Below, one piece after another: positions 54,786-63,487 of a stretch of 64,000 nt of DNA (position 1 is the first letter of the stretch; each line of letters starts with the position of its first letter). The DNA is from Dulcicalothrix desertica PCC 7102 (GTDB taxonomy: Bacteria > Cyanobacteriota > Cyanobacteriia > Cyanobacteriales > Nostocaceae), in the NCBI RefSeq assembly GCF_003991905.1, contig NZ_RSCL01000001.1, positions 248,001 to 312,000 on the forward strand. Direction: 5' to 3'. Made by a program: the position numbers and the translations under genes. The notes below the pieces were generated by a model. That model was not told the DNA's origin, ran no database searches, and saw only the letters and a program-made list of their open reading frames with translations.

Positions 54786-55201
54786 TATTCTTTTTCGTAA
54801 GAGGAGATTTTTATTTAGCCACTATTAAATAAAAAAGCATCAATCTACTTCAATTTTCAGTATTCAGTATAATAAATCACTTATAAGTCCGTGAAAAAAA
54901 TGTTGAGATACATTTCCGGAATGAGGAATTTCGCAGTTGAAGATAACAGCAACGGATTGAGTAGTAAACAACAAACAATACAATTAATAATTACTTTATC
55001 GACGCTTGAATAATTGTTATGCAAATAACTGTCCCCAAGCAATATGAGTCACAAAGTTTGCTGAAGTTACATATAACATATACAGACATCAAAATTTATC
55101 TAGTTGAAAATAATTGTATTGGTGTGGTTTCAAGTAGGAAGCTATTAAAGTCTTGCTTATCATTCAGTAATCTGTAAATATTAAAAGGCACGGTCAAAAT
55201 T

Positions 55202-55798
55202 ATGATTATCGGTTCTGACGTTAAAACCCAATATCTTACAACTGCAAATAATATGACATCGAATTCAATTAAGGCAGAGGGAGAGGAAAATAGAGATTAT
55301 TTTCAGGCTGATGATGTAATTGATTGGCAAGTGCTTGGTAAAGCTTTAACTTCTTTGCCAACAACAATGTTAGTCAAGTCACGTCAAGGTCGTGAAGTTT
55401 TAGTAAGTATTGCTGCTGGGCATTTGTTAAGAATAGACCAGACATCCTCTGAACCTTTGGATTTTTGTATTGGTGATGCGCTTTTATGTACAGGTCATGG
55501 TAACCCTGGACCCATGACAATCGTGTTTGAACAACCAATATATGGAGTCAACATGAGAATTCAGCCAGATGTTGTCAATGACCCCGATTATTCTGTCTCT
55601 ATAGAAGCGTTTGACCGCTTAGACACTAGTATTAATAAAGTTAAACATTCTGCACTCAGTCAAAAACTAGATGCTGGCGCTATTCCTTTAACTTTATTAG
55701 ATGTTAAAGGTAGAGTTAAGAAGTTAGTTATATCTGCCAAAGAGCAAGGTATTCATATTCCTTTTTCGATTAATGCTATGGAATTGAAAACTGTGTAA
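55202..55798 (+). CDS. Unidentified beta-rich protein (jelly-roll-like, secreted-protein family without signal)
   Basis: A 198-residue protein starting ATG 55202. The middle part, IGDALLCTGHGNPGPMTIVF, EQPIYGVNMRIQPDV and YSVSIEAFDRLDTS, resembles the beta-sandwich seen in cyanobacterial extracellular or PEP-CTERM proteins (pattern TG...NPGP-ITF..PV.G.G.QIQ). But there is no signal peptide or sorting tail here, so it is probably cytosolic. Function unknown. It is divergent from the CHAT gene and convergent with the DUF1822 gene; a hairpin lies between the convergent ends. Confidence 0.7.
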   Translation: MIIGSDVKTQYLTTANNMTSNSIKAEGEENRDYFQADDVIDWQVLGKALTSLPTTMLVKSRQGREVLVSIAAGHLLRIDQTSSEPLDFCIGDALLCTGHGNPGPMTIVFEQPIYGVNMRIQPDVVNDPDYSVSIEAFDRLDTSINKVKHSALSQKLDAGAIPLTLLDVKGRVKKLVISAKEQGIHIPFSINAMELKTV

Positions 55799-55811
55799 TG
55801 TTATATAGTGA

Positions 55812-55834
55812 GGGCGGGCAAGGATGCCCGCTCC
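55812..55834. terminator. REP-like hairpin between convergent genes
   Basis: GCGGGCA-AGGA-TGCCCGC (7-bp core, extendable by GG/CC) 14 bp after the stop of the beta-rich gene, then TCCACAAGA tails repeated to 55875. Confidence 0.7.
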
Positions 55835-55885
55835 ACAAGAAAATTGACTCCACAAGAAAATTCACTTTACAAGAAAAGTTAGCTT

Positions 55886-56962
55886 TTATAATTCAAAGTT
55901 TTCGCAAATAGTAGCATTGTTGAATTTAACTTCGATGCTAAATTTTTTGCCAACTTCGCCACGAAAAGGTCTAAGTTGAATATAGTTGTCTGAAGCGCGA
56001 GATTGCACTTGCTGTAGATTTTTCTTGGCTTTTGAGAGTAAGGTTAAGGTTATATTTGGCGCCAAAGTTTGTTCGCCATTAGTTGGATGCAATTGAACTA
56101 AAACATTTATACCTTCTGGTTGTTCTGTTAGACTAACTAGTAGCGCTAATTTTTGGTTATCAATTTGCATTCCTAAATCTATTAGTTTTCCGCGCGTTGA
56201 CGAGGAAATATTTTTTTCAATGCTGCGAGTACTAAAAGCTAAACTAGCTTCGCGGTTAAGCATTGTATCAATTAATTGCCATGTGTCGTCAAATATATTT
56301 TGCAGCCAATTACTTAATTTAGTAGTTATTTCTACTGTGCTTAAGTTATTTTTTACGACATTTTGTTGAGAGGCGCCAATTTGTGAGTTAATTGTGCTTG
56401 GTTCAATATAACGAATGTAGAATAATAAATGTGATGGTTCGGCATCTAATAAAGTTAAAGGTAGTTGGTAGCACTCATTATATAATCTATTAGATGAAGT
56501 ATTAAGGTAATTAACTAACTGGTCGTGACGAATAAATCCACGAATTATTAGTTCTTCTTGTTCTTCATTGACTTCTAGCAGTGAATAAAAGTGTATTGGT
56601 TCTGAATTATTTAATGCTTGTTGAGGTATATTTACAACTTCATCCAGTACTTGTTCTGTAGCGATAAGACAAATTCTAAATTCTCCAACTTTAATAATAC
56701 CATATTGTGAAATAGTTTTAGTCTCACAAATTGTTGGACATTTGATACGTTCTTTTACCCATGCTTCTAAACCAAACAACGCTAATGCATTCAAATAAGC
56801 TTGCCACTGCTGTAACTCATTGGTAGTTAAGTTTTTAATCGAGTCTATATCTTTATTTACTAGTGCTTGTGCTTGGTCAAAATGTTCTATCTCTAGCCAA
56901 ATTGTTTCTGGTATTAATAATCTTATATCACTCAAATTATCAGTTGAATTTGCCAACAACAT
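55886..56962 (-). CDS. DUF1822 family protein
   Basis: A 358-residue soluble protein: ETIWLEIEHFDQAQALVNKD at the start, WQAYLNALALFGLEAWVKER (about 55-75) and a C-terminal IDNQKLALLVSLTEQPEGINVLVQLHPTNG (quoted in part: LALLVSLTEQPEG) region are the parts of DUF1822, a cyanobacterial family of unknown biochemical role. It lies 23 bp after the sigma-like gene, so the two are one operon; the family is often found in that company and beside CHAT genes. An anti-sigma or adaptor role is possible, but unproved. No membrane segment. Confidence 0.8.
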   Translation of the reverse strand: MLLANSTDNLSDIRLLIPETIWLEIEHFDQAQALVNKDIDSIKNLTTNELQQWQAYLNALALFGLEAWVKERIKCPTICETKTISQYGIIKVGEFRICLIATEQVLDEVVNIPQQALNNSEPIHFYSLLEVNEEQEELIIRGFIRHDQLVNYLNTSSNRLYNECYQLPLTLLDAEPSHLLFYIRYIEPSTINSQIGASQQNVVKNNLSTVEITTKLSNWLQNIFDDTWQLIDTMLNREASLAFSTRSIEKNISSSTRGKLIDLGMQIDNQKLALLVSLTEQPEGINVLVQLHPTNGEQTLAPNITLTLLSKAKKNLQQVQSRASDNYIQLRPFRGEVGKKFSIEVKFNNATICENFEL

Positions 56963-56985
56963 TTATGAAACTCCTATGAAATAAA

Positions 56986-58473
56986 TTATGATGCAACTGA
57001 AATCACTGACGCAAGCTGTAAATTGTGGCACAGAAAATGAGCGTAGCGACTATTCATCACACGATTTTTACCTGCGCGAATTTCTTCTGCTGCGCTTTGA
57101 AATACTTCCTCATCGGCAAACAATTCGATTTGTTCTGCTAAAGTTTTGAGATAGTCGGGTGCAGGAGGCAAAGTCGTTAGACCTAATTCACATGCTTTTT
57201 TTAAAATATTGTCGAGTAGCTGTTCAACTGTTTTGGAACGGACTTTTGCCAATAGTTCACCAGGGTTAAACACACGACGTGCTTGATCCCAACTCGACAT
57301 TTGTAAAATATCGGTAATTTCTTTGAGCGATTTTCCCTCTTGATAGTATAGCTGTAAACCAGGAATAAACTTTGCAGCAAAAGGAGCATATTTTTTACTT
57401 TTCTGTAATCTTAAAATACTACTTTCAACTTCTTGCTCAATACTGTTTATTAAAGTAATTTCGAGTTGAGAGTGTAAGAACTCTAATATTTCATTTTGCT
57501 CTACATCGACTTCGCTAGTTGAGTTGTATGCTAAATCTGTCCTTGTTACATAGCTTCCTGTTTCTGGGTCTTGAATTTCTAGTGACTCACGGTAACTCCA
57601 AATGTCGTATTGCCGCAGTTGTATTGCCACATATTTCAGTGCTTTGAGTAATTGTTTAGTATTATTTACTGCATTATCTCCGCGTTTTTGCAGTAACGCC
57701 AGCATTTCTTGAAGTTGGCACTCACTAGGGTCGGGACATTTGGCGCCGAATGAGCGGTTTTGTTTACGTTGTTGTATTCGGTCGCGACGGTAACAACAAT
57801 GAAAAACTTCAACAAGATTTGCGTCTTGTTTTGATAATCGTTCTATTTGCTTGGGTCGAACACGGTTTAAAAGTGCCCAGTCACTCAAATTTTTAAAGCC
57901 AAACTCCGATAAAAAGTCTTTAACTTCAGGATTTTGCTTCGTTTGTAAGTAAGCCCAGTTTTCTAACGATAAACGCACACGCAAATCGCTTTTAAACGTT
58001 TGTAAGACTTTGACTGTAAAAAATTGATACTTAGCTGTGTCTGTTTTTCCTTCGCTATTGACAACGAGTTGTGCTTTGCGGTCATCATCTGTAATTACCA
58101 AACTTTGACCGTCATCATTCAAAACAAAACCCAATAAGTCTTGATATGTAAAGCTTTTATCGCTAGCAAAAAGATTATGAATTTTTTTACAAGCTTTTAA
58201 TATGGGTTCTGAGACAAAGCACCGTAAGCACAACCCAGCATAAGCGCGACTTTTAACATCATTAGTTGGAGCATAGAAACACGTTAGCAGTGCTGATTGT
58301 ATATCCTCAGATTCAGAAATGCTTTGTTGCAAAAATACTTGGGCGGCAGAAACAACAGAATGCTCATAACCATTATGAGTTCGTGTTGGATTAATTCGGT
58401 ATATTTTCCAGTATCTTGGTGAAGCACCCTTCATTACACCTGCTCCTGGCATTTGCCCAATATGTAAATACAC
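56986..58473 (-). CDS. Sigma-70-like DNA-binding protein, operon with DUF1822
   Basis: A 495-residue soluble protein. The C-terminal part YYQEGKSLKEITDILQMSSWDQARRVFNPGE (about 380-410; quoted in part: SLKEITDILQMSSWDQARRV) looks like a sigma region 4 helix-turn-helix. The middle (LSEFGFKNLSDWALLNRVRP, SFGAKCPDPSECQLQEML) is family-specific. I see no clear region 2 -10 recognition helix. Thus a divergent sigma-like or stand-alone regulator. Several ATGs are close together (58473, 58452 and 58434). It lies 23 bp upstream of the DUF1822 gene. A run of 62-bp tandem hairpin repeats precedes it (58598). Confidence 0.65.
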   Translation of the reverse strand: MYLHIGQMPGAGVMKGASPRYWKIYRINPTRTHNGYEHSVVSAAQVFLQQSISESEDIQSALLTCFYAPTNDVKSRAYAGLCLRCFVSEPILKACKKIHNLFASDKSFTYQDLLGFVLNDDGQSLVITDDDRKAQLVVNSEGKTDTAKYQFFTVKVLQTFKSDLRVRLSLENWAYLQTKQNPEVKDFLSEFGFKNLSDWALLNRVRPKQIERLSKQDANLVEVFHCCYRRDRIQQRKQNRSFGAKCPDPSECQLQEMLALLQKRGDNAVNNTKQLLKALKYVAIQLRQYDIWSYRESLEIQDPETGSYVTRTDLAYNSTSEVDVEQNEILEFLHSQLEITLINSIEQEVESSILRLQKSKKYAPFAAKFIPGLQLYYQEGKSLKEITDILQMSSWDQARRVFNPGELLAKVRSKTVEQLLDNILKKACELGLTTLPPAPDYLKTLAEQIELFADEEVFQSAAEEIRAGKNRVMNSRYAHFLCHNLQLASVISVAS

Positions 58474-58597
58474 TAATTATATAGTTGTGAAAGTATCATG
58501 CTTATGCAGTTGAGTTGTATAAAAATATTTAATTGCTCAAAGTGGTAATGGTAATGACTTTCACCACGGATATACGGGGATGGTACCAAATTTCCTA

Positions 58598-58759
58598 GAG
58601 GATAAGTTAGATGTGAATATATCCTCTAGGAAAATCATGAATGGCGCCGAAATTCAAGCGAGGATAAGTTGGATGTGAATATATCCTCTAGGAAAATCAT
58701 GAATGGCGCCGAAATTCAAGCGAGGATAAGTTGGATGTGAATATATCCTCTAGAAAAAT
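58598..58759. repeat. 62-bp tandem repeats (2.6 copies), each with an internal hairpin
   Basis: Units start at 58598, 58660 and 58722 (GAGGATAAGTTGGATGTGAA ...). Each holds GAGGATA ... TATCCTC as inverted arms and one GGCGCC (missing in the partial third copy). Found between the sigma-like gene and the hybrid kinase; copies 1 and 2 differ at one base. Confidence 0.9.
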
Positions 58760-58829
58760 ATTCTCTCTGTGTACTCTGCGTCTATGTTGTAAAAATAATT
58801 ACTTTTATTACACAGGCAGGATGCCTGTG

Positions 58830-61800
58830 CTACGATTTCAATGCTAAATTTGCTAGTTCCATAATTTTCTCAAAGTTATAACTAGTCGTTAAATCTTGTA
58901 AAAAGTTGTGTAACGAAACATGTGGTGTGGGTATTTGTTTGAGTAAGTCAAAAATTAGGTTATCACTACAACTAGCGGCAACGTGATATAGATGTTCTAC
59001 CCATGCACGCGGTTGCTTGGACAATATTTTAACTACTTGAGCATCGGATAGAGTTTGAGGATATTGAGCTTCGCTAGTTTGACTCGTTGCATCTTTATAT
59101 ATATATTCCACGTTAAGATGCTGTCTAATTTTTTCGAGGAGAAATTCTTCGCGAAAAGGTTTGTTAATAAAGTCGTCACACCCAGCTTCGAGGATTGCGT
59201 GACGCTGTTCAGAAAAAACGTTGGCTGTGAGCGCTATGATGACTGTGCGATTTAATGGAGAGGAGTGTTTTTGTAAGTCACGCAGTTTAATTTCTCGCGT
59301 TGCGGCGTAACCATCCATCATTGGCATTCGCAAATCCATTAATATTAAATTTGGTTGCCATTCGTTCCATATTGATATCGCTTCTCTTCCGTTTACTGCT
59401 TCTTTGACTGCAAAACCAATTAAGCTCAGTAGTTTTACGATAAATATACGGCTATCTTCAGCATCATCTACAATTAGAATACGGTAAGTCGGCTGGTCAG
59501 GCGCCAAACCAATAATTTGATTAGGAAAGGAATTTGTGGAAATGTCATCTTGTAAGGCAGATAACATTTCGATATTAAAAGTGAATGTACTACCTAAGTT
59601 TAAAGTACTATTAAGTGTGATATCACCTCCCATCATTTTGACGTATTTACGACTAATCGCTAAACCTAACCCAGTTCCTTGTTGTGATTTTCTACCAGTT
59701 TCAGTTTGTCCAAATGCTTCAAAAACTAACCCAATTTCTTTTGGACAAATACCGGGTCCTGTATCTGTAACTTCAAACACAAGGTATTGAGTGTCTCCTT
59801 GTCTGCTTTGTCTTATACATACGCGCAGCTTAACGCTACCATTGTTTGTAAATTTAATTGCGTTACCTAAAAGATTTAATAGAACTTGGCGAAGTTTACT
59901 AGCATCGGTTTGAATATATTGAGGGACATTGCTTTCGTATTCAAATGTCAGCATTAAACCTTTGGCTGTTGCACGGAATAGCAACATTTCTTTGAGAGTG
60001 TCGAGTAAGCTAATTAAATCAAAGCTACTGATGTTAAGGTGGCTTTGACCCGCTTCAATTTTTGACATTTCTAAAATGTCGTTAATGAGGTTGAGGAGAT
60101 GTTCACCTGCTTTGTTAATAATGCTGAGGTTTTGCTGATTTTCTTCAGATAAATCATTATCGTGACTCATTAGCTGCGTAAACCCCAAAATAGCATTGAG
60201 TGGAGTTCGTAGCTCATGACTCATGTTTGCTAGGAATTCGCTTTTCGAGCGGTTGGCAGCTTCAGCTGCGACGGCAGCTTGTTGTAGTGCTTGCGATTGA
60301 AGTTGTGTTTGTGCTAATAGTTCTGCTTGTTGAAGTGCGACACCAAGTTGGTTGCCGATTTGAACTACAATATTAATCTCTCCCTGAACCCAAGAGCGCG
60401 AGCTGCTGTTTTGATAACTACCAAGCAATCCCCAGAGTTTGCTGCCGCAAAATATGGGCACGGTAATATATGCTTTGGCTTGGAATCGTTCTAGCAGTTT
60501 AATATAACAGTCTTCAAATCCTGCGTTGTAAATATCAGGAACACATAAAAAGCTGGCGCCACGACTATATACTCCTCCTTGAGTATTTTGGAGATGAGTA
60601 TCGATAACTTGATTATCGTTACTGTTCATTTTTTCTACTACACAAGTATCCGCATCGAGGGCGCCTTTAGTTAAGTTGGGGTTGGTATTATGTTCTTCTA
60701 TAAGTGAAACCCAACCGGAACCGACAGACTCAGCGACAAATTCCCCACTCCAGTCAGGATTAAATCGATAAACAACAACGCGGTCACAGTTAATAACTTG
60801 ACGTAATTGCTGAGTTGTGGCATCAAATATTGTTTCTAAATCGAGCGTTTGCCGCATTCGTTGAATTGCTTGTGTAATAGCGCGCTCGCGTTCAGCAGCA
60901 GAGCGTAAAGCAGCTTCTGCACGTTTGAGGTTTGTGATTTCTACAACAACTGTGCCGACATTGCTAGGGCGCCCGTCTGAACCTTGAATAGCAAAATAAG
61001 AAGTTAAAAAATGGCGCAAAGACTTTTGTTTGTCAGGAGAGTAAGCACTTATTTCTTGGCAGAGAACTGGTTCTCCCGTTTCTAATACTCGTCGATAAAT
61101 CGGTTCAATTACAGATGCAAGAGCCGGAAAAACTTCGTATATATACTTACCATTGTGTGCTTCGATGCTTAGTCCATTTATTTGTGCTAACAACTCATTA
61201 ACCTGTACAAAGCGCATTTGTTCGTCTACAATACACTGACCAACAGGAGCATTATTAAAAAAAGCATCCAAGCGTGCTTGATGAATTGCGAGTGTCCGCT
61301 CTAAAGTTTTTTGTTCGGTAATATCCTTATGAGTGCCAGTTAAACGTAAAGGTTCAGCGCGTTCATTATAATCGAAAATTTTACCACACGATTCTATCCA
61401 TTTCCAATCACCCGAAGAAGAACGCATCCGAAATTCAACTTTGTAAACAGGGGTGTTACCAAATAAATACTGTTTTAAAGCAGTATTTACTGAATTTAAA
61501 TCATCTGGATGTACTAATTCAAGGAAACCTTGACGGGTGTCATTGACTTCCGTTGAGTCATATCCTAACATTTTGAACCAGCGCCAGTCCCTATATACTT
61601 TACCACTAGCAATATTCCAATCCCACATTCCCAAGTCGCTAGCTTCTAGTGCTAGTTGTAATCGTTCTTCGCTTAATTGCTGTGCAGCTTCAGCTATTTT
61701 ACGCTCGGTAATATCTCTGGCAGTTCCTAATAAATATTGCTGCTCCTCAATTTCAATTAGTTCTGCGCTCAACAACATTGTTCTTATTTCATTATTGTTC

Positions 61801-62579
61801 GATTGAAGCTGAACTTCATAATTACGAATTTTGCGAGCATTTCGTAAAATATCGAGAATCGTATTACATTCAGAAGGATTCACCCAAATATCAATAGATT
61901 TCGTACTACTACCAATAACTTCTGAACGTTCGTAACCAAACACATGGCAAAAATTATCGTTAACTTCAATGTAATATATATCAGGGAATGTTACTAAAGC
62001 AATAGGGTCTGGAGATGAGCGAAAAGCCGATGCTAATTTAGCTTCAGCACGACGAGCTTGTTTGGAACGCTCCAAAAGTTTAGCTTGAGATACCGTAATT
62101 TCCAACTGCGCTGCAATCGATTTAATTTCGCGCTCAGTACATAACTGTTGTTTTTTTATTTCTAATTTATTTTCGAGTTTAATAATTCGTAAATTTTGCC
62201 GAACTCGAACTAATAATTCATTTGGTGTAAACGGTCTTTTTAAATAATCAAAATTCAAACTATTAACATCAATATTATTTATAAACGAGAGATTATGATT
62301 AATGTCGGTAATAAAGATAATTGGAATATCAGCAAGTAAATTTTCTTGGGATTTATCTTTTAAATTTTTTAAATTTTTATATATTTCAACTTCATCTATG
62401 TTATCTGTTGTCACATCCAACACTATTAAATCTGGAGGTGAGACAATTGCTGTGATAGCTTCTTGAGTTGAAGTCGCGATTTGGATATCTAAATTCTCTT
62501 CTTGGATAAAATTAATTGGTAAAGCGACATCTTTCTGCTCGCTTAAGACCAATAAGATTTTAATAAAGTTTTTATTCAT
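58830..62579 (-). CDS. Hybrid sensor histidine kinase (REC-PAS-PAS-PAS-GAF-HisKA-HATPase-REC)
   Basis: 1249 residues from ATG 62579 (MNKNFIKILLVLSEQKD); an ATG at 62621 adds 14. Domain order: a degenerate N-terminal receiver (1-120; LIVLDVTTDN), a coiled coil, PAS (about 190-300, ASAFRSSPDPIALV), PAS/PAC (305-430, WDWNIASG, MRSSSGDWKWIE), PAS (435-560), GAF (580-750), H-box FLANMSHELRTPLNAIL (His near 788), and ATPase boxes LLNLLGNAIKFTNNG, VTDTGPGICP and QQGTGLGLAI. The C-terminal receiver has phospho-Asp in LILMDLRMPMMDG (about 1081) and the Lys in FINKPF. The GAF lacks an evident bilin Cys-His pair, so I infer redox or ligand sensing. No output partner alongside. Confidence 0.93.
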   Translation of the reverse strand: MNKNFIKILLVLSEQKDVALPINFIQEENLDIQIATSTQEAITAIVSPPDLIVLDVTTDNIDEVEIYKNLKNLKDKSQENLLADIPIIFITDINHNLSFINNIDVNSLNFDYLKRPFTPNELLVRVRQNLRIIKLENKLEIKKQQLCTEREIKSIAAQLEITVSQAKLLERSKQARRAEAKLASAFRSSPDPIALVTFPDIYYIEVNDNFCHVFGYERSEVIGSSTKSIDIWVNPSECNTILDILRNARKIRNYEVQLQSNNNEIRTMLLSAELIEIEEQQYLLGTARDITERKIAEAAQQLSEERLQLALEASDLGMWDWNIASGKVYRDWRWFKMLGYDSTEVNDTRQGFLELVHPDDLNSVNTALKQYLFGNTPVYKVEFRMRSSSGDWKWIESCGKIFDYNERAEPLRLTGTHKDITEQKTLERTLAIHQARLDAFFNNAPVGQCIVDEQMRFVQVNELLAQINGLSIEAHNGKYIYEVFPALASVIEPIYRRVLETGEPVLCQEISAYSPDKQKSLRHFLTSYFAIQGSDGRPSNVGTVVVEITNLKRAEAALRSAAERERAITQAIQRMRQTLDLETIFDATTQQLRQVINCDRVVVYRFNPDWSGEFVAESVGSGWVSLIEEHNTNPNLTKGALDADTCVVEKMNSNDNQVIDTHLQNTQGGVYSRGASFLCVPDIYNAGFEDCYIKLLERFQAKAYITVPIFCGSKLWGLLGSYQNSSSRSWVQGEINIVVQIGNQLGVALQQAELLAQTQLQSQALQQAAVAAEAANRSKSEFLANMSHELRTPLNAILGFTQLMSHDNDLSEENQQNLSIINKAGEHLLNLINDILEMSKIEAGQSHLNISSFDLISLLDTLKEMLLFRATAKGLMLTFEYESNVPQYIQTDASKLRQVLLNLLGNAIKFTNNGSVKLRVCIRQSRQGDTQYLVFEVTDTGPGICPKEIGLVFEAFGQTETGRKSQQGTGLGLAISRKYVKMMGGDITLNSTLNLGSTFTFNIEMLSALQDDISTNSFPNQIIGLAPDQPTYRILIVDDAEDSRIFIVKLLSLIGFAVKEAVNGREAISIWNEWQPNLILMDLRMPMMDGYAATREIKLRDLQKHSSPLNRTVIIALTANVFSEQRHAILEAGCDDFINKPFREEFLLEKIRQHLNVEYIYKDATSQTSEAQYPQTLSDAQVVKILSKQPRAWVEHLYHVAASCSDNLIFDLLKQIPTPHVSLHNFLQDLTTSYNFEKIMELANLALKS

Positions 62580-62750
62580 AATTATCGAAATAATACTTGT
62601 ACCTGACGTGCAAAAATTCAAGTAACAAGTTTTCTAATAATTCTATACTATTGTTAAGATATCTATGTCTAAATATTACAACTAAAAGGTTGATACTGTA
62701 CACCTGCGGATAACCCTCCATCGCATCCAGCAGCTTGAGGCGCCTGTCTT

Positions 62751-62780
62751 ACATCCATTACATCCGTTACATCCGTTGCC
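62751..62780. repeat. GGATGTAAC short repeat (complement copy)
   Basis: ACATCCATTACATCCGTTACATCCGTTGCC, complement of the 42678-42708 string. It runs to the stop codon of the next small gene. Confidence 0.6.
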
Positions 62781-62983
62781 TAGAAGCGCCACCAAGTTTT
62801 TTGTACGTAAGCAAGAATAGCGAATACGATTGCGAGTCCAAGTAGCAGCCAAATGATTCCTCCTGGGATGGCAGCTAAAATTCCAACGCCAAGCCCTCGC
62901 AGTATCCAGACGGCAAGAGCGATACCAAAAAAGATTCCAAATGCTTGTGTTAATAAACGGTTTAATTTAGAATACTGTGACAT
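62780..62983 (-). CDS. Small two-helix membrane protein, conserved hypothetical
   Basis: A 67-residue protein, MSQYSKLNRLLTQAFGIFFG, with two transmembrane helices (about 10-30 and 36-59) joined by a Gly-rich turn (GLGVGILAAIPGG) and a basic end QKTWWRF. Short positive ends suggest both termini in the cytosol. Family is common in filamentous cyanobacteria, of unknown role. An apparent monocistron, preceded by a long AT-rich region. Confidence 0.7.
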   Translation of the reverse strand: MSQYSKLNRLLTQAFGIFFGIALAVWILRGLGVGILAAIPGGIIWLLLGLAIVFAILAYVQKTWWRF

Positions 62984-63487
62984 TTCGGTCTCTCCAACTA
63001 CTATAAAGATTTAATGAAGTATAAATAGTTATCTTGGTTTTTTGTTTTCATTAACGCTCTTGCTAACGCTGTTTTGGACTTGGTATGGCGCCTGAACGCT
63101 CTTTATCTATAGAATTTGAGATTTCAGACGTTAGGCAACTCTTAAGACAAGACGCACTCGTTATGCTTTTTGTGCTATTGTAACGTCTCTATTTGCAGCT
63201 AACTACATTTGATGTTGCTTATTTCAATAAATGCTTCAGTATTTTTACATAAAAAACATACTGTTGATAAAAAAGACATATTTTTGGTGAATTTTCGGGA
63301 ATAATATGGCAACAAAGCACTATTTCCGGACAATTTAGATAATGTAGTGGAATGAGAACTAGTGCGTTATACAAGCGGTTAGCTGCTAGCCATTAGCTTA
63401 CAGCTTACAGCTAATAGCTATTTCAAAAGTTTCGTCTGTTTGTTTGTACTATCGTAGTAAATGTGTTGAGGAGTGATTGAAAATTTT
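62984..63487. other. 500-bp intergenic region with a palindromic cluster
   Basis: Between divergent genes. Holds AGCTGCTAGCCATTAGCTTA and CAGCTTACAGCTAATAGCTA (63380-63420), overlapping AGCT-based inverted repeats that could form a hairpin. No gene otherwise supported. Confidence 0.5.

Noticed and set aside
60300-60900. GAF domain of the hybrid kinase as a bilin-binding phytochrome domain
   Set aside because: GAF text is phytochrome-like (VVVYRFNPDWSGEFVAESV), but no Cys-His pair was found at the expected place.
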